From the NCBI GenBank assembly GCA_934667065.1, contig CAKULD010000004.1:1-64000 (forward strand): 64,000 nucleotides of DNA, written 5' to 3'. Shown piece by piece: positions 58,111 through 64,000 of the stretch. Under the pieces are notes generated by a model. It worked only from the letters and a program-made list of their open reading frames with translations. It searched no databases and had not been told where the DNA came from. The DNA is from an uncultured Collinsella sp. Lineage in GTDB: Bacteria; Actinomycetota; Coriobacteriia; Coriobacteriales; Coriobacteriaceae. Within the stretch, counting starts at the first letter, position 1, and every line of letters starts with the position of its first letter. The translations under genes were made by a program, and so were the position numbers.

Positions 58111-59868
58111 CTACTCGGCATCCTCGACCTCATACGAATCGGCCTCGGCGGGCTCATCGCTCGCGTCTGCTGCGCCCTCGCGCGCCTCGTCAAACGCCGC
58201 CTTCATGGTCTTGTTGCCCCAAGTGAGCTTGCGGATTGTAAGCTCATCAGCCTTGTTGTGGGCCAGACGCAGATTCTCGGTACTGCGACGCAGGTCGTCC
58301 TTGGTCTTCTCGAGCTGTTTGATGGCAGCATCGATCTCCTTGATCGCCGACTCGAACTGCTTGCTCGCCAAGTTGTAGTTGCGCGAGAAACCATCCTTGA
58401 ACTTTTCCATCTTGGCTTCGAAGTTCGTGACATCGATGTTCTGCTGCTTGTACTCTGCCAGCTCCTGCTTATAACGGAGCGAACCCATGGCGGCGTTGCG
58501 CAGCAGCGTGATCATAGGGATGAAGAACTGCGGGCGAATCACGTACATCTTCTCGTAGCGATAGCTCACGTCCACGATGCCCACGTTATAGAGCTCGCTC
58601 TCGGGCTCGAGCAGGGTGCAAAGCACCGCATACTCGCAGCCTTTCTGGCGGCGGTCATGATCAAGCTTCTTGAAAAAGTCCTCGTTCTTGTGCTTGGTCG
58701 CGGTTTCATCGTTCTCGTTTTTCATCTCGAACATAATCGAGATGATCTCGTTGCCGCTCGCGTCGCACTCACGGAAGATGAAGTCACCCTTGGTGCCCTC
58801 GGATGCATCGTTGTCTTTCTCGAAATACGCGTTGGGAAACGCCGTCATGCGCAGGCGATTAAACTCGGTCTCGCAGTGCTGCTCGAGCGACTCGCCCACC
58901 ATCTTGGTGGACAGGCGTACCTTCATGTCCTTCAGGCGCTCAATCTCTTCGTCCTTGTAGCGAATGAGCTCGTCACTCGCGCGCTTTGCCTGAGCAAGCT
59001 CGAGCTCGTGGGCCGCCTTGGCCTGCTCCTCACGTGAATCGCGCACTGCCAGCTCGCTCGTGAGCTTGGCGCGCGCCTCATCACGCTCACGCTCCGCCGC
59101 GGCAACCGCCTCCGACAGGTTCATTTTTGCCGTCAGCTCCTGCTCACGCAGCTGGGCGCGCAGACCCTCTGCCTCCTGCTCGGACTGAGCCTTTGCGGCA
59201 GAGAACTTCTCCCGCACTTTCGCCTGATAGTCGGCAAGTGTGCGCTCAGCCTCGCTGCGAGCGGCATCAAGCTCGCGCTGCGACTCAGCCGCGGCAGCGG
59301 CAAGCGCCATCTCCTGAGCTTTGTCCGCCGCAGAGAGCTTCGCTTGCAGCTCGGCAATCTGGGCATCGCGTGCGGACAGGTCGTTTTGAGCGGCATTGCG
59401 CACCGCGGCCTCGGCAAGCTTGGCTTCGTCGTCCTTGCGTCCCAGCTGCGCACGCAGGTTGTCAATCTCGCGCTGGAGCTCAGCATTCTCCTTTTGAGCA
59501 TCGGCACGGGCCTCAACAGCCGCACGCTGGCTTGCGCTCTCGCGCTCTGCGGCAGCGCCCTCGAGCTTGGCGCGCAGCTCGGCAAGCTCGGCGTCGCGCT
59601 TGGCAACTTCCTGCGCCAGCTCCTGAGCCGCGGCGTTTTTCTGCTCAACGAGCTGAGCGTCGCGCTGAGACTCCGCCTCCTGCAGAGCGGCCGTCGAACG
59701 AGAGCGCTCAAGCTCCAATGCCTGCTCACCCTCGCGCCGGGCGGCCTTCACGCGTTCATCCAGGTCGCGCGAGAACTCGGCATCGCGCACCTGTTTGACG
59801 ATGTCTGCATAGCCGGACGCATCAACCTTAAAGACTTCGCCGCAATGCGGGCACTTGATCTCGTTCAT
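58111..59868 (-). CDS. DUF2130 coiled-coil protein with zinc ribbon
   Basis: The 585-residue protein starts with a zinc-ribbon half KCPHCGEVF (Cys6, Cys9). A continuous Ala/Glu-rich coiled coil of about 300 residues follows. It ends in a conserved C-terminal domain (about 330-500) with LSTKMVGESLEQHCETEFNRLR, KGDFIFRE and SIMFEMKNEND...TKHKNEDFFKKLDHDR, the DUF2130 signature. The FEMKNE...KN pattern resembles a restriction-endonuclease-like fold, as in RmuC. Function is unknown; a role on DNA ends is inferred from this resemblance only. The gene is monocistronic. Confidence 0.85.
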   Translation of the reverse strand: MNEIKCPHCGEVFKVDASGYADIVKQVRDAEFSRDLDERVKAARREGEQALELERSRSTAALQEAESQRDAQLVEQKNAAAQELAQEVAKRDAELAELRAKLEGAAAERESASQRAAVEARADAQKENAELQREIDNLRAQLGRKDDEAKLAEAAVRNAAQNDLSARDAQIAELQAKLSAADKAQEMALAAAAAESQRELDAARSEAERTLADYQAKVREKFSAAKAQSEQEAEGLRAQLREQELTAKMNLSEAVAAAERERDEARAKLTSELAVRDSREEQAKAAHELELAQAKRASDELIRYKDEEIERLKDMKVRLSTKMVGESLEQHCETEFNRLRMTAFPNAYFEKDNDASEGTKGDFIFRECDASGNEIISIMFEMKNENDETATKHKNEDFFKKLDHDRRQKGCEYAVLCTLLEPESELYNVGIVDVSYRYEKMYVIRPQFFIPMITLLRNAAMGSLRYKQELAEYKQQNIDVTNFEAKMEKFKDGFSRNYNLASKQFESAIKEIDAAIKQLEKTKDDLRRSTENLRLAHNKADELTIRKLTWGNKTMKAAFDEAREGAADASDEPAEADSYEVEDAE

Positions 59869-59926
59869 AGCAGCTCCTCGATGGACGCAAATTTCAACCG
59901 CCTACACTCTACCGCGCCATGCGGAC

Positions 59927-59961
59927 AAAAAAGGCGCCGCCGCCAGAATGGCAACGGCGCC
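59927..59961 (-). terminator. Terminator of the YdjC-like gene
   Basis: On the minus strand GGCGCCG-TTGCC pairs with GGCGG-CGGCGCC and is followed by TTTTTT. Confidence 0.75.
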
Positions 59962-59962
59962 A

Positions 59963-60001
59963 AAACCACCACGAAGGGGACAGGCACCTTTGTGGTGGTT
60001 T
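59963..60001. repeat. GGGACAG hairpin, copy left of the YdjC-like gene
   Basis: AAACCACCACGAAGG pairs with CCTTTGTGGTGGTTT around GGACAGGCA. The same element in opposite orientation lies right of the gene at 60794-60832. Confidence 0.65.
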
Positions 60002-60008
60002 GAGTGCT

Positions 60009-60773
60009 TTATAGGTCGCGATAGTCGATGAGGCGAAGGTCGGGCTGAGCCTCGAGCCACGCCCGCAGCTCGGGATCGATCAGCGCATCGACCTCCTTGG
60101 TACGATTAGTCGTAAGCGAGCTGCTCTCAAGGATAAAGCGATCGAGATAACCCGGATGGCACACGAAGACGACCGTCTCGCCATCGTCCATCTCGCGAAC
60201 CGTCTGCATAATCGAGTCCTTGGGCTCGTAGCCCGGCTCCATCGAATGCATCACCATGCGCAGATCGGTGTCTCCGCAGTGCACCACGGCCGTGGGGTCG
60301 AAGATCGCCTTTTGCTCCTTAAGGCCCAGCTCCTGTGCCACCACCGAAATCGCGCGGTTGAGGTTTTTGCTCATAACGGCGTGAGCCTCAAAGTAATCGG
60401 GCTCGCGCCCCACAATCTCGACAAAGCGGTCATGCTGCGCACGAATCTCAATGCAGGCCTCGTCGAAGTCAATCAGTTCCTCGCCACGCTTAAAGTGCTC
60501 GCGGAAGGTACGACTGCTATGGAACTCGCCGTTTTCATCGAGCAGGCTTGGAATGAGTGCCGGATCGGCACACGGCTTGCCCAAGCACACGTTGGTGTGC
60601 TGGCCCACCGCAATACCGGCATCCGCCACGAGCGACCAGCCACGCTCAGCCTCGGGCATATTGGGCATAAGGCCCACCGAGCGCACGAGGCCCTCGTTAA
60701 CACTACGGGCAATCCCCAAGTCAACGGCGTACGAATAGCCAATATCATCGGCACGAATGAGCAGTTGCTTCAT
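60009..60773 (-). CDS. YdjC/ChbG-family carbohydrate deacetylase
   Basis: The 254-residue protein has LIRADDIGYSYAVDLGI (metal-binding Asp pair), VGQHTNVCLGKP (His ligand), YFEAHAVMSKN and VFVCHPGYLD, the motifs of the YdjC fold. E. coli ChbG removes one acetyl group from chitooligosaccharides; HpnK relatives act on hopanoids. No chitobiose PTS or chitinase genes are nearby, so the sugar is unknown. It is flanked by two GGGACAG hairpins in opposite orientation. Confidence 0.85.
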   Translation of the reverse strand: MKQLLIRADDIGYSYAVDLGIARSVNEGLVRSVGLMPNMPEAERGWSLVADAGIAVGQHTNVCLGKPCADPALIPSLLDENGEFHSSRTFREHFKRGEELIDFDEACIEIRAQHDRFVEIVGREPDYFEAHAVMSKNLNRAISVVAQELGLKEQKAIFDPTAVVHCGDTDLRMVMHSMEPGYEPKDSIMQTVREMDDGETVVFVCHPGYLDRFILESSSLTTNRTKEVDALIDPELRAWLEAQPDLRLIDYRDL

Positions 60774-60793
60774 AACGACTCCAATCTAAGGAA

Positions 60794-60832
60794 AAAACAC
60801 CACAAAGGTGCCTGTCCCCTTTATGGTGGCTT
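60794..60832. repeat. GGGACAG hairpin, copy right of the YdjC-like gene
   Basis: AAACACCACAAAGG (60795-60808) pairs imperfectly with CCTTTATGGTGGCTT; the loop strand reads TGCCTGTCC, the reverse complement of GGACAGGCA in the copy at 59963. Confidence 0.6.
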
Positions 60833-60837
60833 GAGGG

Positions 60838-61383
60838 TTACAGTCCTAAGAAGCTTAAGATCTGGTCTCGGTTTACAGGTCGGTAGTCGTTGGCGTCGAG
60901 GCCGACATCGTAGCGGAAAATGGGACGCTCGCGATCACGGTTGCGCGTGTTGGTACGGTCTCCCCTGCTGTGGATATGCCCGTGCAGCATAATGGCGCCA
61001 CGCGCTTTGCCGTTCCAACTGAGCATGGGGTAATGGCTCAGAACCAGACGATGTCCCTTGGCATAACCGGGAGCAATCTCCAGATAGTCGCGCACCTCAT
61101 CCCAGATTTGCGGCGCGTCCGGATCTTCCCAATCGCCGTCATGGTTGCCACGGATGAGTGTCACGTTTTCGCAGGCGATACGCTCGCGCAGGCGCACGGC
61201 CTCCGCCATGGGCAGGCGATACGTAAAGTCTCCCAGGATATAGAGACGGTCGTCCGCAGCCACGCACCCGTTAATGGCATCGATAACCTTACGGTTCATT
61301 TCCTCGACCGAGGCAAACGGTCGATCCATATCGTGAAGGATATTCGTATCGCCCAAGTGCAGGTCGGCGGTAAACCACATCAT
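60838..61383 (-). CDS. Metallophosphoesterase
   Basis: The protein has 181 residues from the ATG at 61383 (GAGGA eight bases upstream; the ATG five codons earlier overlaps that site). It has calcineurin-like motifs in order: FTADLHLGD, LYILGDFTYR, LIRGNHDGD, LVLSHYPM and IMLHGHIHS, which supply the binuclear-metal ligands. Small members of this group are phosphodiesterases of unknown substrate (YfcE/YmdB-like). It is 64 bp upstream of the YdjC gene in the same orientation. Confidence 0.88.
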   Translation of the reverse strand: MMWFTADLHLGDTNILHDMDRPFASVEEMNRKVIDAINGCVAADDRLYILGDFTYRLPMAEAVRLRERIACENVTLIRGNHDGDWEDPDAPQIWDEVRDYLEIAPGYAKGHRLVLSHYPMLSWNGKARGAIMLHGHIHSRGDRTNTRNRDRERPIFRYDVGLDANDYRPVNRDQILSFLGL

Positions 61384-61449
61384 CGTCTGTGTCCTCATTT
61401 CGCAACGCGTTTTACTGAAACAAGTATACAGACGCTTTAACAGGACCGC

Positions 61450-61629
61450 CTAGCCAAAGAGCCCACCAAACAGTCCGCGACGGCGCTTGTCATTCTTTTT
61501 CGATACGTCGACTTGCGCGTTCTTATCCTTCCGCTTTTTGCGATCCTGCTCCAACTCATCATCATCGAGCAACAGGTCCCACTCAAATGGATCGTCCGTC
61601 AGATCGAACAGGTCGTCGTCATCAAACAT
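61450..61629 (-). CDS. Small acidic/basic hypothetical protein
   Basis: A 59-residue ORF from the ATG at 61629 (GAAGGG seven bases upstream). It begins MFDDDDLFDLTDDPFEWDLLLDDDE, then turns lysine- and arginine-rich and ends RRGLFGGLFG. Strong charge segregation and a Gly-Phe tail are visible. It may be a short nucleic-acid or membrane-associated peptide, but the low-complexity composition also allows a chance ORF. It precedes the phosphoesterase gene by 66 bp on the same strand. Confidence 0.5.
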   Translation of the reverse strand: MFDDDDLFDLTDDPFEWDLLLDDDELEQDRKKRKDKNAQVDVSKKNDKRRRGLFGGLFG

Positions 61630-61837
61630 GGCAAGCCCTTCCAGAAGCCGGAATGTCCGGCGTTTGACCTTACCGAGAAGTCTAAAGGCACGTGCGGACA
61701 CAAATTCACCCACCCGGGCCTTTTCGACCGTTCATCGCACCGATTGCATGACGGAGCGCTTGCAGATAAGATAGGGGCACGGATGGCACCCGTTGCAGCG
61801 GGTCTTGCCAACTCCAGTACACGTTTTCATCGTGAGA

Positions 61838-61871
61838 AGTGGCCGTCTTCGCTTACGCGGGGGCGGCCACT
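61838..61871 (-). terminator. Weak terminator-like hairpin past the aldehyde dehydrogenase gene
   Basis: AGTGGCCG/CGGCCACT (61838-61845, 61864-61871) with an 18-nt loop and no U-tract, 29 nt after the stop at 61900. Confidence 0.3.
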
Positions 61872-61899
61872 CTGTTTGTCCCCTATCTGCTGTCTTTTT

Positions 61900-63279
61900 C
61901 TAATGCACAAACATGCGCACGAATTTGCGCTTCCAGCTTGCGTAGGGGGCGTAGCGGAACGGTACATCCAGCCATGTTACCTTGTTCACGATGCTCTTCT
62001 TGTGGCTAAACGTATCGAAACTCTCGCGGCCATGGTATTGCCCCATGCCGCTCGCGCCCATGCCGCCAAAGCCCATATGACTTGTGGCCAGATGCATGAT
62101 CGTATCGTTAACGCAGCCGCCGCCAAAGGGCACGTAGCGCACAAAGCGCTGCTGCACCGCGCGATCCCGACTAAAGATATACAGGGCCAGCGGCGTCGGA
62201 CGATCCGTGATAAACGTCTCGGACTCGTCCAGGCTCTCAAACGTCAGCACCGGCAAGATGGGACCGAAAATCTCCTCCTGCATCACGGCATCCTCGGGCG
62301 TCACGCCGTCCAGGATCGTCGGCTCAATCTTGAGCGACGCCTCGCGCGCCGCACCTCCTAACACAACTTTATCGGGGTCGATCAGCCCGCGCACGCGCGC
62401 GAAATGCTTGGCGTTGACGATATGGCCGTAGTTCTCGTTGTCGAGCGGGTGCTCGCCAAACATGCGACGGACTTCCTCCTTGATGAAACCCAACAGCTCG
62501 TCGTGCACGCGCGCATCGACCAGCAGGTAGTCGGGTGCCACACAGGTCTGGCCCACGTTGAGCCACTTACCAAAGGCGATTCGGCGTGCTGCCACGCGCA
62601 AGTTTGCCGTGGCGTCCACGATGCAGGGGCTCTTGCCGCCCAGCTCCAGCGTGACGGGCGTGAGGTTCCTGCTCGCGCGCTCCATCACCAACTTGCCGAC
62701 CGGAACGCTACCCGTAAAGAAGATCTTGTCCCAGCATTCATCGAGCAGCGCCTCGTTCTCGGCACGACCGCCCTCGACGACCGTCACCAGACGCGGATCA
62801 AACGCTTCCTCGCAAATCTGCCTGAGCACCGCACTCGAAGCCGGCGCATAGGCGCTCGGCTTGATGACCACCGTGTTGCCCGCAGCGAGCGCGCCGGCGA
62901 GCGGCTCCAGCGTCAACAGAAACGGATAGTTCCAAGGCGCCATAATCAGCGTCACGCCATAGGGAACCGGCTGCGTCTTGCACACGCTAATGGCGTTGGC
63001 AAGGTCACAGGGACGCAGGTGCGCACGACTCCATCGGGCCACATGCGCAATCTGATGGCGAATCTCGGAAAGCGACGTGCCGATCTCGCACATATACGCC
63101 TCGTCGTGCGACTTGCCCAAATCGGTCTTGAGCGCATGGGCGATATCGTCCTCGTGTGCCCGAACCGCATCGCGCAGGCGCATGAGCGCGCGGCGGCGAG
63201 CATCGACATCAAACGTGGCATGCGTCTTAAAATAGGCGCGCTGGCCGCTAACGATGCGCGCGATTTCCTCGGTGTTCAT
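61900..63279 (-). CDS. Aldehyde dehydrogenase (class 3-type)
   Basis: The 459-residue NAD(P)-dependent enzyme has MAPWNYPF (Asn117), VIKPSAYAP, FFTGSVPVGK, TLELGGKSP (catalytic Glu212) and GQTCVAPDY (nucleophile Cys246), then EEIFGPILPV. The short length and absence of an N-terminal extension suit class 3 aldehyde dehydrogenases acting on fatty or aromatic aldehydes. It lies 8 nt downstream of the iron alcohol dehydrogenase gene on the same strand, so the pair would interconvert alcohol, aldehyde and acid. Confidence 0.93.
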   Translation of the reverse strand: MNTEEIARIVSGQRAYFKTHATFDVDARRRALMRLRDAVRAHEDDIAHALKTDLGKSHDEAYMCEIGTSLSEIRHQIAHVARWSRAHLRPCDLANAISVCKTQPVPYGVTLIMAPWNYPFLLTLEPLAGALAAGNTVVIKPSAYAPASSAVLRQICEEAFDPRLVTVVEGGRAENEALLDECWDKIFFTGSVPVGKLVMERASRNLTPVTLELGGKSPCIVDATANLRVAARRIAFGKWLNVGQTCVAPDYLLVDARVHDELLGFIKEEVRRMFGEHPLDNENYGHIVNAKHFARVRGLIDPDKVVLGGAAREASLKIEPTILDGVTPEDAVMQEEIFGPILPVLTFESLDESETFITDRPTPLALYIFSRDRAVQQRFVRYVPFGGGCVNDTIMHLATSHMGFGGMGASGMGQYHGRESFDTFSHKKSIVNKVTWLDVPFRYAPYASWKRKFVRMFVH

Positions 63280-63287
63280 GGACCCTC

Positions 63288-64000
63288 CTAGTTCTCGTCC
63301 TCAAACATACCACCCGCGACGACCTCGTACATATGCTCGAGCTCCAAACGGTCCATCAAAAGCGGGACAGGATACAGCGGATTGGCCTCGGCATCGGCAT
63401 GGGCCGCCATTTGTGGAATATCGGAGCGACGAATACCCGAGATATATTTGGGGATCCCCAAGGCCTCGTTCATGCGATCGACCCAATCGATAAAGGCCTC
63501 GGCAGCCAAACCGTCCTGTGCATTAGCCGGCGCGATGCCCGCCATGCGAGCGAGATCGGCGAGCTTGGGAACTGCAGTTTCGCCATAAGCGCGCAGCATG
63601 TGCGGCAGGATAATGGCGTTGGCCAAACCGTGCGGAATGCCGTATCGGCCACCCAGACTGTGCGCGATGGCATGCACATATCCAACATAGGAGCGCGTAA
63701 ATGCGACGCCCGCCTTATACGCCGCCGAAAGCATATTGCGACGCGCTCGCATGTTGTCGCCATGCTCATAGGCCTCGAGCAAATTGTCGTGGATGAGCTG
63801 AACCGCTTGGCGCGCCATCTTGCGCGTGTAGGGCGTGGTGCTACGGCCGATAAAAGCCTCAACGGCATGCGTCAGGGCATCCATGCCCGTCTGCCCCGTA
63901 ATGGACGCCGGCAACCCACGCGTAAACTCGGGGTCGTGCACCGCAAAGCGCGGAATGAGCACAAAGTCATTGATGGGGTACTTATAGTGCGTCTCGTCAT
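63288..64000 (-). CDS. Iron-containing alcohol dehydrogenase (partial, cut by window end)
   Basis: The frame is open from its stop at 63288 to the window end, so the N-terminal part is missing. The visible C-terminal 237 residues hold the Fe-ADH signature: TGMDALTHAVEAF, then VGYVHAIAHSLGGRYGIPHGLANAIILPHMLRAYGE with iron-ligand histidines. It most resembles the butanol/1,3-propanediol dehydrogenase group. Upstream codons read ...YKYPINDFVLIPRF. It precedes the aldehyde dehydrogenase gene by 8 nt, implying one transcript. Substrate unknown. Confidence 0.92.
   Translation of the reverse strand, partial: DETHYKYPINDFVLIPRFAVHDPEFTRGLPASITGQTGMDALTHAVEAFIGRSTTPYTRKMARQAVQLIHDNLLEAYEHGDNMRARRNMLSAAYKAGVAFTRSYVGYVHAIAHSLGGRYGIPHGLANAIILPHMLRAYGETAVPKLADLARMAGIAPANAQDGLAAEAFIDWVDRMNEALGIPKYISGIRRSDIPQMAAHADAEANPLYPVPLLMDRLELEHMYEVVAGGMFEDEN

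Noticed and set aside
1..64000. CRISPR arrays, transposases, integrases and prophage genes
   Set aside because: Looked for and not found; repeats present are tandem or palindromic and not spacer arrays.

Overview
The window reads as chromosomal DNA from a high-GC Gram-positive anaerobe. Coriobacteriia is the best guess and a Collinsella-like genus is likely. The pointers are the GC-rich, GTG-tolerant coding style, strong GGAGG or AAAGGGGG ribosome binding sites, a fused RecJ-helicase, a DUF3516 helicase, an Etf-linked hydroxyacid dehydrogenase and a sortase-type surface protein. The taxon is inference from gene content; no marker gene was compared. No CRISPR array, insertion sequence, transposase, integrase or phage gene was seen.

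Layout. 1-432: terminator of the rplT operon and what looks like the promoter and leader of an rRNA operon running off the left edge. 433-2150: infC-rpmI-rplT with a leader attenuator, then tRNA-Leu(CAA) with a duplicated 3' end. 2190-5136: transglutaminase-like protein, a tandem-repeat and hairpin block, and class II aldolase. 5137-11570: the leftward group recJ(-helicase), rel and an MBL hydrolase. 11846-14353: BASS transporter, GalT/HIT-like protein and CutC. 14528-20827: a complete leftward Liv amino-acid ABC operon with two paralogous binding proteins, divergent from hom. 22644-34697: SDR, cation/proton antiporter, long purL, EamA exporter, a membrane GGDEF protein, KdgT, AzlCD and an HD hydrolase. 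34694-38319: a leftward three-gene EtfA(2x[4Fe-4S])/EtfB/FAD-dehydrogenase operon, predicted to be an electron-bifurcating lactate dehydrogenase type complex.

38665-41871 is a rightward five-gene cassette of unrecognised small, membrane-anchored and secreted proteins, one with an LAQTG sortase-like tail. 42796-48408 is a TerB_N/TerB_C protein, a BrxC/BrxD-type ATPase and an Lhr/BrxHI-like helicase. These two blocks are the strongest candidates for undescribed systems; the second resembles part of a BREX-like or Ter-associated DNA-processing module without methylase or PglZ.

48449-64000 holds a spermidine-synthase-like protein, a bacterial Elp3, an HTH-membrane/DUF4097 pair, a methyltransferase, TrmB, a DUF3516 Ski2-like helicase, a DUF2130 coiled-coil protein, a YdjC deacetylase, a phosphoesterase, a small acidic ORF, aldehyde dehydrogenase and the C-terminal part of an iron alcohol dehydrogenase cut by the window end. 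Intergenic spaces are unusually rich in perfect hairpins and dispersed palindromes, several carrying a GGGACAG core.
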